Assembly (NCBI RefSeq): GCF_003049645.1
Contig: NZ_PYWK01000001.1
Coordinates: 434,001 to 498,000, forward strand
Direction of reading: 5' to 3'
Source of the DNA: Metasolibacillus fluoroglycofenilyticus
Lineage (GTDB): Bacteria > Bacillota > Bacilli > Bacillales_A > Planococcaceae
Length of the DNA stretch: 64,000 nt
Positions 54,462-63,509 of this stretch are shown in pieces. A program made the position numbers and the translations under genes. The notes below the pieces were generated by a model. The model made no database searches. It was not told the DNA's origin and was given only the letters and a program-made list of their open reading frames with translations. Within the stretch, counting starts at the first letter, position 1. The number at the start of each line of letters is the position of its first letter.

Positions 54462-55604
54462 GTGAAAATAGGAATTGTTGGTAACTACGGAAATGATAAT
54501 AATGGAGATGAGGCAATTTTATTAAGCATTATACGTCAGCTTGAAAAAGCCTTTAGCATCCCAACTGAAAATATCGTTGTATTCAGTAATAACCCGAAGC
54601 AAACAGCACAGCGCTATAATGTTCAAAGCTATCCGCTCTATCATAAAAACGGCAATGCGCCAAAAACGTTTATTAAAACATATCGAGAAAACTCGAAAAT
54701 TGTAAAAGGATTAGATTTTGTCGTGATTGGCGGCGGTGGTATTTTAATGGATTTATATAAACGTGAGGCTCCGCTCTATGGTTCCTATGCGATGATGGCG
54801 AAAAATGCAGGAGTGCCGTATGTTGTCTATGGCTGTGGTGCGGGTCCCTTATATACAGGACTTGGCAAATGGTTCATTCGTTATATGGCAAAGCATTCAC
54901 AAAATATTTCCGTGCGTGACCCCCAATCGAAGGCATTGCTTGAATCAATTGGCGTGAAATGCGATGTTCATATCATTGGCGACCCGGCCTTTAGTTTAGA
55001 GGTGGAGCGTGAGCACTATAGCGAGCAACCGAAGAAAATTGGTGTAACTGCTGTGCCTTATTACAATGCATCTTACTGGCCAACAGGCGACGAGGAAAAA
55101 TATCATAATTATATTGCGGGTATGGCAAAAAATTTAGACCGTGTAATTGAAGAGCAAAATGTGGAAATAACATTTTTTGCTACGAAATACCCACAGGATG
55201 CAGATGTAACAAAGGATATTCAAAAGCTGATGAAGCACGGAGAGCGTACAACGATTATTGATGAGAATTGCCCGCCACAGCGAATATTGGAGTTAACAGC
55301 TACATTTGATGTATTGATTGGTACACGTCTACATTCGCTTATTTTGGCGACAGACACAAAAACACCGATTATTGGCGTATCATATCACGTGAAGGTCAAT
55401 GATTTTTTACAAATGGCCGGGCTTGGAGACTATTCATTAGCTATCGATACATTGCATGCCCGCGATGATTATTTCAGTACATTATTCAATCAGTTGCAGG
55501 CAGATTGGCCAGCAGCTAAAGCGCTAGCAAAGGTAACAAATGATGCCTTTAAAGAGAAGTCGGCACTTGGTTTACAGCTATTACAGGCAGGTGCAAAGCG
55601 ATGA
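54462..55604 (+). CDS. csaB: polysaccharide pyruvyl transferase CsaB
   Basis: A 380-residue cytosolic enzyme that transfers pyruvate from phosphoenolpyruvate to a ManNAc-type residue of the secondary wall polysaccharide as a ketal. The start MKIGIVGNYGNDNNGDEAIL, the VIGGGGILMD motif near 87, YGCGAGPL near 127, ISVRDPQSKALL and the GTRLHSLILA with conserved His near 290 are typical of CsaB. Pyruvylated polysaccharide is the receptor of SLH domains, and nine SLH proteins are encoded upstream, so the assignment is unusually well supported. GTG start with AAAAGGATG upstream; a TATACT box at 54383-54388 may be its -10. It overlaps the glycosyltransferase by four bases. Confidence 0.95.
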   Translation: MKIGIVGNYGNDNNGDEAILLSIIRQLEKAFSIPTENIVVFSNNPKQTAQRYNVQSYPLYHKNGNAPKTFIKTYRENSKIVKGLDFVVIGGGGILMDLYKREAPLYGSYAMMAKNAGVPYVVYGCGAGPLYTGLGKWFIRYMAKHSQNISVRDPQSKALLESIGVKCDVHIIGDPAFSLEVEREHYSEQPKKIGVTAVPYYNASYWPTGDEEKYHNYIAGMAKNLDRVIEEQNVEITFFATKYPQDADVTKDIQKLMKHGERTTIIDENCPPQRILELTATFDVLIGTRLHSLILATDTKTPIIGVSYHVKVNDFLQMAGLGDYSLAIDTLHARDDYFSTLFNQLQADWPAAKALAKVTNDAFKEKSALGLQLLQAGAKR

Positions 55605-56698
55605 AAAAAGCGTTAATTATTAGCAATATGTATCCGACAAAGGAGCATTTAGCTTATGGCGTTTTTGTAAAAAATCAAGTAACACAATTAAATGCAGCAG
55701 GCGTTGAAACGCTTATTGCAGTAAATGATAATCCTGCAACAGGTAAAAAAAATGTATTGAAAAAATATGCGAAATGGGCTTTAAATGTGCTGGCAACATT
55801 TCGCAAAAATAAACGCAACATCAGCTTGACACATGCGCATTATGTTTTTCCAAGCGGCATGTTTAGCTATTACTTAAAGAAGCGCTATAATGTACCGTAT
55901 GTTGTGACTGCACATGGCGGTGATATTAATAAAATGGCGAAGAAAAGCGCTCGTATTAAAGGCTATACTACAAAGATTCTACAGCATGCCGACCATGTAA
56001 TTGCAGTCGGCGAGGAACTAGCGCAAACGATACAAGCAGATTACGGCATTGAAGCTAGTCGTATATCCATTATGAGCATGGGAATTAATCGCGACGTATT
56101 TCAGCAGACGGACAAGCAGCAAATGCAACAAACCCTTGCGATGGATAGTGCGTGTACAAATTTTTTATTCGTCGGCAATATTATTGAAGAAAAAGGCGTG
56201 CTTGAGCTTGTAACTGCATTTCAACAGCTAGAGAAAATGCATGCTGGAAAGATTGCACTTTACTGTATTGGCTCTACAAAGGACACAGGCTTTACAGCGA
56301 AGATAAAATCGCTTGTGGAAAGCAAGCAAATCCATTTTATCGAGCCAATGCCACAAGCAGAGTTAGCTCGTTATTTCCAAGCAGCAGATGTATTTGTACT
56401 ACCATCTTACATCGAAGGATTAGGGCTTGTTGCATTAGAGGCAATGAGCTGTGGGACACCTGTTATAGCATCGAGTGTGGGTGGCTTGCAATATATGCTA
56501 GCAGATGGAGCGGGTGTGCTTGTACCACCAAAGAATGCCAAAGCACTACAAGACGCAATGGAACAAGCTTTAACTGGCATAGCTCTCAACGAAGAAAAAG
56601 TGCAAGAACTGCTAATTACCCATGATGCTCAAAATATTACCGAAAGATTAAAGAAGATTTACCTAGATATAGCAGGTTCTAAGGTCAATCACAAATAA
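55601..56698 (+). CDS. GT4-family glycosyltransferase
   Basis: A 365-residue GT-B-fold enzyme. The N-terminal half has the typical MYPTKEHLAYGVFVKNQV and TAHGGDINK; the C-terminal half has FVGNIIEEKGVLELVTAF and the donor-binding EGLGLVALEAMSCGTPVIAS, in which the EX7E glutamates are visible. No membrane segment. The ATG overlaps the csaB stop (ATGA), so translation is coupled. It likely adds a sugar to the lipid-linked wall polysaccharide that CsaB modifies. The flippase-like gene to which it would normally be next is now 1.6 kb away, with a TnpB element between. Confidence 0.92.
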   Translation: MKKALIISNMYPTKEHLAYGVFVKNQVTQLNAAGVETLIAVNDNPATGKKNVLKKYAKWALNVLATFRKNKRNISLTHAHYVFPSGMFSYYLKKRYNVPYVVTAHGGDINKMAKKSARIKGYTTKILQHADHVIAVGEELAQTIQADYGIEASRISIMSMGINRDVFQQTDKQQMQQTLAMDSACTNFLFVGNIIEEKGVLELVTAFQQLEKMHAGKIALYCIGSTKDTGFTAKIKSLVESKQIHFIEPMPQAELARYFQAADVFVLPSYIEGLGLVALEAMSCGTPVIASSVGGLQYMLADGAGVLVPPKNAKALQDAMEQALTGIALNEEKVQELLITHDAQNITERLKKIYLDIAGSKVNHK

Positions 56699-56724
56699 AC
56701 AGGAGAAGTTGCGAATATATTTAA
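56690..56724 (+). repeat. single decayed GTCGCAAATA-type unit (array 5)
   Basis: AATAAACAGGAGAAGTTGCGAATATATTT spans the end of the glycosyltransferase gene and resembles one and a half units of the arrays elsewhere. Confidence 0.5.
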
Positions 56725-56734
56725 AAGTGCTAGT

Positions 56735-56887
56735 TCACGAAAAATCAAAAACGAATTTCCTAAAATCAGACAGAAACTATGGAAAGAATATTTCTGGTCA
56801 CAAAGCTATTGTTTGCTAACTGTTGGCGGTGCACCATTAGAAATCCTAAAGCAATACATTGAAACACAAGGAAAAAAGGAGGTGTAG
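56735..56887 (+). pseudogene. tnpA: IS200-type TnpA transposase, C-terminal remnant
   Basis: The frame ending at TAG 56885-56887 reads KIRQKLWKEYFWSQSYCLLT then VGGAPLEILKQYIETQGKK, the familiar C-terminal part of Y1 (HUH) transposases of IS200/IS605. The catalytic HUH and Tyr are missing because the gene is truncated at its 5' side. tnpB starts three bases after the stop. Confidence 0.85.
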
Positions 56888-56890
56888 GAA

Positions 56891-57979
56891 ATGTTGAAAG
56901 CATACAAATATCGTATCTACCCGAACAAAGAACAGCGAATATTTTTCGTAAAAACCTTTGGGTGTGTGCGGTTTGTCTATAACAAAATGCTTGCCGATAG
57001 AATCAATTCTTATAAGGAATCTCAAGAAAACATTGATAAGTCCATCAAGTATCCTACACCAGCCAAATATAAAGTTGAATTTCCGTTTCTAAAAGAAGTG
57101 GATAGTCTTGCTTTGGCTAACGCCCAATTAAATCTAGACAAGGCTTATGCTAATTTCTTTCGTGATAAATCTGTGGGATTTCCAAAATTCAAAAGCAAAA
57201 AAGATAATCACCGTAGCTACAAGACGAACAACCAAAAAGGAACCATATATATTGATAATGGTTATATCAAGTTGCCAAAACTAAAAACAATGGTACGAAT
57301 CAAGCAACATAGATTATTCCAAGGCTTGATTAAGTCTGTAACCATTTCCCAAGCACCAACAGGCAAATATTTTGCTTCTGTTTTGGTGGAAGAAAATGAA
57401 CAATTATTCCCTAAGATTGATACTAGGGTTGGTATTGATGTTGGCTTGAAAGACTTCGCCATATTATCCAATGGAAAGAAATATGAAAATCCTAAATGGT
57501 TACGAAAAGCTGAAAAAAGATTAGCTTTTTTGCAACGTTCTTTATCACGCAAAAAGAAAGGTTCTAAAAATCGCAATAAGGTTAGACTACAAGTCGTAAA
57601 ACTTCACGAAAAGATTGCTAACCAACGAAATGATTTTCTTCACAAAATAAGTAATGAAATCACAAACGAAAATCAAGTAATTGTGATAGAGGACTTGAAA
57701 GTGAAAAATATGCAAAAGAATCACAATTTAGCAAAAGCAATCAGTGAAGTATCTTGGGCTAAATTCAGAGAATACCTTGACTACAAAGCAATATGGAAAG
57801 GTCGTGACTTGATAATTGCACCTAAGAATTATGCAAGTAGTCAATTATGTTCTTGCTGTGGTTATAAGAACAAGGAAGTCAAGAAACTAAACCTTAGAGA
57901 GTGGACTTGTCCTGAATGTAATAGCCATCACGATAGAGACCATAATGCAAGTCTAAATCTGCTAAAACTAGCCATGTAA
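56891..57979 (+). CDS. tnpB: TnpB RNA-guided endonuclease
   Basis: A 362-residue TnpB, compact but complete. N-terminal [19 protein letters not shown] and the FVYNKMLA helix, then a RuvC domain with Asp183 ([12 protein letters not shown]), Glu267 ([10 protein letters not shown]) and Asp350 ([10 protein letters not shown]), and a zinc ribbon CSCCG...CPEC between the last two. All three catalytic acids and all four cysteines are present, so it looks active. GGAGGTG lies a few bases upstream of the ATG and overlaps the tnpA stop. TnpB uses an omega RNA from the transposon right end to cut the emptied donor site. With tnpA broken, its persistence may be by chance or by a new role. Confidence 0.93.
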   Translation: MLKAYKYRIYPNKEQRIFFVKTFGCVRFVYNKMLADRINSYKESQENIDKSIKYPTPAKYKVEFPFLKEVDSLALANAQLNLDKAYANFFRDKSVGFPKFKSKKDNHRSYKTNNQKGTIYIDNGYIKLPKLKTMVRIKQHRLFQGLIKSVTISQAPTGKYFASVLVEENEQLFPKIDTRVGIDVGLKDFAILSNGKKYENPKWLRKAEKRLAFLQRSLSRKKKGSKNRNKVRLQVVKLHEKIANQRNDFLHKISNEITNENQVIVIEDLKVKNMQKNHNLAKAISEVSWAKFREYLDYKAIWKGRDLIIAPKNYASSQLCSCCGYKNKEVKKLNLREWTCPECNSHHDRDHNASLNLLKLAM

Positions 57980-58112
57980 TTGGTATCTTCCATAGGGGCA
58001 GGAACTGTCCTCATAGCTTGGTAAATATAGATAGCTAGTAAAAGTATCTACTTCCCAAGAAGCCCCCACTTCAAGCGACCCGTAAGGGTGGTAAGTGGTG
58101 GGAGTAGTTCAC
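57980..58112 (+). ncRNA. putative omega RNA / transposon right end
   Basis: The 3' part has CCCCCACTT (58062 on) paired with AAGTGGTGGG, enclosing CCC-GTAA-GGG, and ends in TTCAC at 58108-58112, a typical IS605 right-end structure. In TnpB systems the RNA scaffold comes from here and the guide from the next bases, which would begin GAAACTATAAATGC. Confidence 0.65.
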
Positions 58113-58223
58113 GAAACTATAAATGCTCAGAAGGTTATCCAAAAAAACCAATTCATTTTAATATAAAGGAAAGTTGCTAGATGCAAACTTTGCTACCCAT
58201 TTTTATATTCAATAAAACACAAA

Positions 58224-58272
58224 CAAAAGCGTCCGAACGGCAGGTGAAGTACTGCTGTTCGGACGCGCCCTT
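58224..58272 (+). terminator. hairpin before the flippase gene
   Basis: GCGTCCGAAC (58229-58238) pairs perfectly with GTTCGGACGC (58257-58266), with CAG/CTG inside and CCCTTT after. Same outer GCGTCC stem as the hairpin family, but another loop. Confidence 0.75.
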
Positions 58273-58303
58273 TAAAATTGCCAAAGATAAGGATTGATGC
58301 AGC

Positions 58304-59818
58304 GTGAACCGCATTTTAAAAATTGTCGGAGCGGTAGCGGTTATTAATATACTCGCTCGACTTTTTGGGTTTTTGCGTGAGGTTATAATTGGATGGCAGT
58401 ATGGTACAACAGAGCTTGCTGCTAGCATCATTAATGCTTACACCATTCCCAATTTTTTATATTTAGTAATAGGCGGTGCGTTTACGACTGCTTTTATTTC
58501 GATTTACCATAAAACATCTGCCTCACTTACAGACTATATTCGCCGTACGTTTACGACAATTATCGTATCAATTTCGATTATTTCGTTACTGTTTATCATT
58601 TTTGCAAATCCGATTTTGCATTGGTATTTCCAAGCGGCGACAGGCGAGGAATATGAGCGGCTGAAATCACTTTATTATTGGATGATGCCATCAACAATTA
58701 TGCTCGTGCTTTCGACTTGGCTAAGCGGTGTTTTAAACGTGCAAGGCAAGTTCCATTTATCGAGCTTCTCGGTGCTTATTTATAATTTATCTTTTTTAAT
58801 TATTTCAGTTGGGCTATCGCTTGTCATTGGACCGATTGGCTATGGTGTTGGGGCATTGCTTGGGGCAGCCTGTATGTTCTTTTTCCTCGTATTTGGCGTG
58901 CGCAAAGCAGAGCACATGTCGTTTAAGCTGATGCCTCCCAATGCAGATGACCAAAAGGAGCTATGGAAAGTGGCTTTACCGATTATGCTTGGTGGGGCGA
59001 CAGCACAAATGTATATTTTAATTCAGCGCTTCTTTACAAATATGTTGGATGCTAGTGCTGTAACTGCTGTGAACTACGCGACGAAAATGTCACAGTTTCC
59101 ACAAGCGATTTTAATGACGGCTGTGACGACAGTTATTTTCCCATTACTTAGTAAAAAGGAGGGAGAAGAGGATATAGCGGCTGTAAAAGCTTTGTATTTA
59201 CGCGGACTGCGCTTACTCTACATATTAGTAATGCCGGTTTCTGTCTATTTTTATTTCCAAGCAGAGCCGATTATTCGTATTGTTTTTGAGCGGAATCAAT
59301 GGGATGCTACAGATACGGCTGTGATGACACCATTGCTTACAGTATTCAGTCTTACGATGTTTTTCCTTGCTGCCAATATGTACGTAACACGTTTCTATTA
59401 TGCGAAAGGTAACTCGATGACGCCTGTTATTTTTAGCTTTATTACTGTTTTTGGTGTAAATATCGCAGTTATTCAATTAATGATAGGGCAGTATGCGGCA
59501 CATGCTATTGCTTGGGGAACTGTTGTCAGTGCAGCAGCCAATTTCTTGTTACTTGTCATATGGCTACAATGGAAATACAAGTTAAAGCTCATTGATAAAA
59601 ATATGTCGCAATTTATGAGATTTGCTACATTAACAGTGATTTATATTGCTATTGTATGGCTTGTATCAACATATATCCATATCAATTTTATTTGGCTACA
59701 TGTGATTGTCACATTTATGATTTTGCTAATTAGCTATGTTTTATTATTAGCACTATTCCGCTTGCAGGAGCTCCAGCAAATCATAGCGAAGGTGAAAAAG
59801 AAGCTATTCAAGAAATAA
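58304..59818 (+). CDS. MurJ/MviN-family lipid flippase
   Basis: A 504-residue polytopic membrane protein with about fourteen helices. The N-terminal ILARLFGFLREVIIGWQYG matches the MVF motif (RxxGFxRE), and the helices carry scattered charged residues in the first half as in MurJ. In this context it probably flips the undecaprenyl-linked wall polysaccharide or its unit and not lipid II itself, but this is inferred from nearness to CsaB and GT4. GTG start with AAGGAT upstream. The TnpB element seems to have been inserted between it and the glycosyltransferase gene. Confidence 0.9.
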   Translation: MNRILKIVGAVAVINILARLFGFLREVIIGWQYGTTELAASIINAYTIPNFLYLVIGGAFTTAFISIYHKTSASLTDYIRRTFTTIIVSISIISLLFIIFANPILHWYFQAATGEEYERLKSLYYWMMPSTIMLVLSTWLSGVLNVQGKFHLSSFSVLIYNLSFLIISVGLSLVIGPIGYGVGALLGAACMFFFLVFGVRKAEHMSFKLMPPNADDQKELWKVALPIMLGGATAQMYILIQRFFTNMLDASAVTAVNYATKMSQFPQAILMTAVTTVIFPLLSKKEGEEDIAAVKALYLRGLRLLYILVMPVSVYFYFQAEPIIRIVFERNQWDATDTAVMTPLLTVFSLTMFFLAANMYVTRFYYAKGNSMTPVIFSFITVFGVNIAVIQLMIGQYAAHAIAWGTVVSAAANFLLLVIWLQWKYKLKLIDKNMSQFMRFATLTVIYIAIVWLVSTYIHINFIWLHVIVTFMILLISYVLLLALFRLQELQQIIAKVKKKLFKK

Positions 59819-60034
59819 TAAAGGGCAATGTCACTCGAGTAAACATTTTAAGCATTTATATTATCGCTAAAACTGTATTAATCACAATAAATTGTCACTT
59901 GGAAAGCGTGGGGCTATTTCGAAAGTTTATTTTCGCCCTATTGTAGGGAGAAATTCGCTTTCCGCTTATTTTATTTTAAATTCAAAAGAAAGATGCTAAA
60001 CACTGGGTGATTTCCTTTGGTGAGGCATCAACGA

Positions 60035-60076
60035 AAGCGTCCCAAAAGCAGGCAATGCACTACTTTTGGGACGTCC
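60035..60076. terminator. bidirectional hairpin between convergent genes
   Basis: GCGTCCCAAAAG (60037-60048) pairs with CTTTTGGGACG (60063-60073). It lies between the plus-strand flippase and the minus-strand S41 peptidase, 10 bases after the latter's stop, and may end both. 59819-60034 shows no gene. Confidence 0.78.
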
Positions 60077-60086
60077 CTTCTTTCCT

Positions 60087-61430
60087 TTAATTTACTGTAA
60101 TATGCACATATTGCCCTTTCGCTTTTGAATCTTTTAAGGCTGCTGGGTGAATGATGAGCATGTATTGTGTTTGTTCAGCAAGCAGCTCTGTTGTTGTAAT
60201 AACGAGCTGTTTATTTTTTTGAACAACTTTTATTGGAACAGCTTCGCCACCTAAAGCTACAAGCTCGATGGAACTTGCTGGAAGCTTCGAGGCAAGCAAT
60301 TGGCTATAAGAAAGAGTTACTGTTTTACTTTCCTTCACTGTAACTGCTGGCAATGCCCTATAAAGCTTAAATTTGCCTACAAGCGAATCGAAATGTGCTG
60401 TCATTATTGGCGTAGTCGTTGTAATATGTGGCTTTACGCCAACTTCATTAATTGCACTACCATTTGGACCAGAGAATTTTCCTACTGTCAGCTTTAAATA
60501 GCTGCCATCGGAAAGCTCAAAAAATCCTTGCATTGTCCCTTTACCGTATGTTTTTTCGCCATAAACAACTGCTGACTTTTGATCAACTAATGCCGCAGCT
60601 AACATTTCTGATGCGCTGGCACTAAAGCGATTGACAAGTACGCGCGTGTCCGTAGGGAATTTTGTAGGCTGGAAGCTAGAATTGTATTTCGTCGTACCTG
60701 TTGCTGTTTGCAGCTTGTAAGCATATGGTGATTTAGGAAACATGCCAATTAATTGCTCAGCGGCTGTTACATAGCCACCGCCATTATCTTGTACATCTAA
60801 AATAAAGGAAGTTGCTCCCTGTGATTTCAGCTCGTTAAATGCTTTTTTTACAAGCTTTGCTGCATCCTCTGAAAAAGAGCTTAAATGAATAAAGCCTATA
60901 TTTCCGTAAAGCAGCTTTGTTGTGACGTTTGGAATGCTGAATGGTTGACGAATGAGCGTCATCATTTTTGTCTGTCCATTATGCAGTATACCAAGGCGCA
61001 CAGATGTATTTTGCTCTCCCATAATCAAGGACGTTGCTTCTTGAATAGACATTGGGACAGTTGATTGTCCGTTGATGCTGACGATGATTTGCCCGCTTTT
61101 TATGCCGGCTTTGTGTGCGCTACCACCTTCAATTACCTCTTTAATTAACACACCTTTATCGTGCTTTTCTACGACAACTCCAATACCAACGGAGGTCATT
61201 TCAATCGAACTTATATATTTTTCGAATTCAGCTGCAGTGAAGAAGGTAGAATAGGCATCAAGCATATCCATGACCTCTTGGATGGAAGAGGCATTTTGTA
61301 AGCTACCGTTAATATTGCCAACATACTCTGCTTTAATTAGTGATTTTACCTCATCTAAAGTGCTCGCATTTGCTGTTATCGGTATTAATAAAAAGAAGCT
61401 AAAAAGCATTGCTTTTAGTAAGTTTTTCAT
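60087..61430 (-). CDS. S41-family C-terminal processing peptidase (CtpA-like)
   Basis: A 447-residue exported serine peptidase. Signal peptide LLKAMLFSFFLLIPITANA, an N-terminal helical part, a PDZ domain at about 90-170 (GVLIKEVIEGGSAHKAGI), then the S41 core with VQDNGGGYVTAAEQLIGMF, the nucleophile Ser in NRFSASASEM and the general-base Lys in YGEKTYGKGTMQ. The last 100 residues are a beta-sandwich-like extension, longer than usual. The frame is open from GTG 61439, but AAGGTG seven bases before ATG 61430 makes that the better start. Likely role: processing of surface or wall-associated proteins. Confidence 0.9.
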   Translation of the reverse strand: MKNLLKAMLFSFFLLIPITANASTLDEVKSLIKAEYVGNINGSLQNASSIQEVMDMLDAYSTFFTAAEFEKYISSIEMTSVGIGVVVEKHDKGVLIKEVIEGGSAHKAGIKSGQIIVSINGQSTVPMSIQEATSLIMGEQNTSVRLGILHNGQTKMMTLIRQPFSIPNVTTKLLYGNIGFIHLSSFSEDAAKLVKKAFNELKSQGATSFILDVQDNGGGYVTAAEQLIGMFPKSPYAYKLQTATGTTKYNSSFQPTKFPTDTRVLVNRFSASASEMLAAALVDQKSAVVYGEKTYGKGTMQGFFELSDGSYLKLTVGKFSGPNGSAINEVGVKPHITTTTPIMTAHFDSLVGKFKLYRALPAVTVKESKTVTLSYSQLLASKLPASSIELVALGGEAVPIKVVQKNKQLVITTTELLAEQTQYMLIIHPAALKDSKAKGQYVHITVN

Positions 61431-61457
61431 TCGTTCCACACCTTTATAAGTGATATT

Positions 61458-62780
61458 TTAAGCATTGCGATACTTATTTTTGACGCTATGAATCATCAAG
61501 CCAATAATTGTTGCAACACAGGCAGGAATTAACCAACCGATGCTTTGCTCGTATAATGGGAGGTAACTAATAATATTTTCGTATGTGCTAATTTCAATTC
61601 CTAACGTTTTAAAACCGTCGTATATACTAATAGCAGCAGTTACTAGCAAAGGTAGCCCGTACACAATGGAGCTGTGCTGGAAATGATTTGCGAATAACGC
61701 TAATAGCATAAGCACAATGGCAATTGGATAAATCGCTAATAAAACTGGTAGTGAATAAGAAATGATTGATTCTAAACCAAAATTCGAAATGGTTAAACCT
61801 AGTATAGTGAACACTATTAAGAAAACCTGATATGAAACACGTGGGAATAGCTTGTTGAAAAATGCTGCGTTAGCTGATAATAGTCCAACAGCGGTTGTTA
61901 AGCAGGCTAAAATAATCGTTGCAGCTAAAATAATGCTGCCTGCTTTACCAAAGAGAGCATTCGTCGCTTTTGCAATAATGACCCCACCATCATTGTGAAA
62001 GCCGATAACGCTTGTGCTCGTCACACCGATGTACGCAAGTGATACGTAAACAAACGCTAAACCAAGTGCTGCTACAATACCTGAAAAAATAACGATTTTA
62101 ATTTGCTGTGTTTTTTGCGTTAAACCACGTCCATTTAACGCTTGGACAATAACAATACCGAATACAAGAGCAGCAAGCACATCCATCGTTAAGTAGCCTT
62201 GAATAAAGCTCTCAAAAAATGGTGAAGTTTGATAATTCCCCTGTGATTCTCCGATTGGACCGAGTGGTGTAATCACACTTTTTAGGGCAAGTGCTAAAAT
62301 AATTAGCAATAAAGCAGGCGTTAAGATTTTCCCGATACGATCTACAATTTTTGTAGGATTAAACGCTAAATATAGCGTTATCACAAAAAATATAAGGGTT
62401 GTGATGAATAGGGAAAGTGGACTTTCAGCCATTTGCTGAGTTAAAAATGGTGCTTTAATTCCGATTTCATAGGATACGGCTGCTGTTCGAGGAATCGCAA
62501 AAAATGGTCCAATTGATAAATAAACAATCGATGTGAAAATAATACCGAAAAGAGGATTTACTTTACTGGATAGTTCATGTAAATCTCCTCCGCTTTTTGC
62601 TACCGTTATAACCCCAATAAGCGGTAAGCCAACCCCTGTAATTAAGAAGCCAATCATTGCGATTAAAATATGCTCACCAGCCTGTTGGCCTAATAATGGT
62701 GGGAAAATAATATTTCCAGCTCCTAAAAACAGTGCGAATAGCATGAAGCCTACAACGAGGTTTTCACGAATAAATTTCAT
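61458..62780 (-). CDS. brnQ: branched-chain amino acid:cation symporter BrnQ
   Basis: A 440-residue membrane protein with twelve hydrophobic helices. The start MKFIRENLVVGFMLFALFLG and AGNIIFPP are typical of the LIVCS (BrnQ) family, as are GPFFAIPRTAAVSYE, FGKAGSIILAATIILACLTT and the ANAAFFNKLFP loop. It imports leucine, isoleucine or valine with sodium or proton. The frame is open from 62864; ATG 62780 is chosen because AAGGAGAG is eight bases upstream and the family starts there. It precedes the S41 gene on the minus strand with 27 bases between, so the two may share a message. No T-box or other leader structure was seen. Confidence 0.93.
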   Translation of the reverse strand: MKFIRENLVVGFMLFALFLGAGNIIFPPLLGQQAGEHILIAMIGFLITGVGLPLIGVITVAKSGGDLHELSSKVNPLFGIIFTSIVYLSIGPFFAIPRTAAVSYEIGIKAPFLTQQMAESPLSLFITTLIFFVITLYLAFNPTKIVDRIGKILTPALLLIILALALKSVITPLGPIGESQGNYQTSPFFESFIQGYLTMDVLAALVFGIVIVQALNGRGLTQKTQQIKIVIFSGIVAALGLAFVYVSLAYIGVTSTSVIGFHNDGGVIIAKATNALFGKAGSIILAATIILACLTTAVGLLSANAAFFNKLFPRVSYQVFLIVFTILGLTISNFGLESIISYSLPVLLAIYPIAIVLMLLALFANHFQHSSIVYGLPLLVTAAISIYDGFKTLGIEISTYENIISYLPLYEQSIGWLIPACVATIIGLMIHSVKNKYRNA

Positions 62781-62858
62781 GGTACTTTCTCTCCTTAAAA
62801 TAGTGACTGACACAAGTAGTATGTATACTAGCATACACTTTTTTGGGGGGCTTGGAAA

Positions 62859-63120
62859 TGCCATTATTAGAATTTAACGAAATGTTTCAAATAATTAATA
62901 TTGATTATGTTTAGTTTACGAAAAGGCTTTTCAAAATTGTTATAAAAGAGTTGCAGCCAATACAAAAAAGTCTGAAGAAGCTGTTAAACATGTAACATTA
63001 GAAATTCGACGTAAAAACCTAAGACGTGGTCGAGTAAGACTGAAAGATCCAACAGAAGAAAGAATATTAGCTCGCTTTAATCGTAAATTAGGAGAGGGAA
63101 ATGGGTTATCATCAAGCTAA
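62859..63120 (+). pseudogene. small frameshifted gene of unknown function
   Basis: ATG 62859 reads MPLLEFNEMFQIINIDYV and then TAG. In another frame the sequence goes on directly as VYEKAFQNCYKRVAANTK, SEEAVKHVTLEIRRKN, RRGRVRLKDPTEERIL and ends at TAA 63118-63120. The join lies near 62910-62916, so one indel explains the break. The basic C-terminal part looks nucleic-acid-binding, but I do not recognise the family. It overlaps the next small gene by twenty bases and the BrnQ upstream region at its start. Confidence 0.5.
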
Positions 63121-63289
63121 ATATCAAATCGAACTATTAAAAATATTATCGAGTAACTATGAATCAATAGATATAGAGTACCTTAAAGAGAAAATAGAAA
63201 CAAAGCAGGAGTTAGCTATGCTAGAAGAATGGCTTAGTCAATTAGCAAGAGGTTTTAAGAAGGAGTTACCCGATGGAAGAGGGCACTGA
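63101..63289 (+). CDS. 62-residue hypothetical protein
   Basis: A small cytosolic protein, predicted wholly helical and highly charged (KYQIELLKILSSNYESIDIE, EYLKEKIETKQELAMLEEW). AGGAGAGG lies five bases before the ATG, which is a strong site, and a terminator follows at its stop. It begins inside the end of the frameshifted gene, suggesting that the two once formed a coupled pair. I do not recognise it; a phage or plasmid origin is possible. Confidence 0.6.
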   Translation: MGYHQAKYQIELLKILSSNYESIDIEYLKEKIETKQELAMLEEWLSQLARGFKKELPDGRGH

Positions 63290-63333
63290 AAAATCGATTT
63301 GTCACAAAATTTGTGAGACAAATTGATTTTTTT
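63287..63333 (+). terminator. terminator after the small gene
   Basis: AAAAATCGATTTGTC (63289-63303) pairs with GACAAATTGATTTTT (63317-63331), with TCACA/TGTGA inside. A related ATTTGTCACAAAA segment is found near 39260. The next 170 bases up to the LysM gene are AT-rich and presumably hold its promoter. Confidence 0.88.
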
Positions 63334-63509
63334 AATGGAAAAGCGGTCACTCCCATTTAGGACTTGAGATGGAATTATAAAATTAGCTAGACAAAATAAA
63401 AAATCACAATAAGGGCAAATAGGCTATTGTGAATAGTTATATATATTCGTTACAATAACATTAATTATAGTAAAAAGTTCGTTATATGTAATCTAGAAAG
63501 GACGGGGTT

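Larger units (their letters stand above)
56731..58116 (+). mobile_element. TnpB-carrying IS200/IS605-family element with truncated tnpA
   Basis: The 12-base sequence TAGTTCACGAAA occurs at both edges (56731-56742 and 58105-58116). Inside are the last 49 codons of a Y1 transposase gene, an intact tnpB and a structured right end. The left end and most of tnpA are gone, so the element cannot transpose by itself. It separates csaB-GT4 from the flippase gene. Confidence 0.82.
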
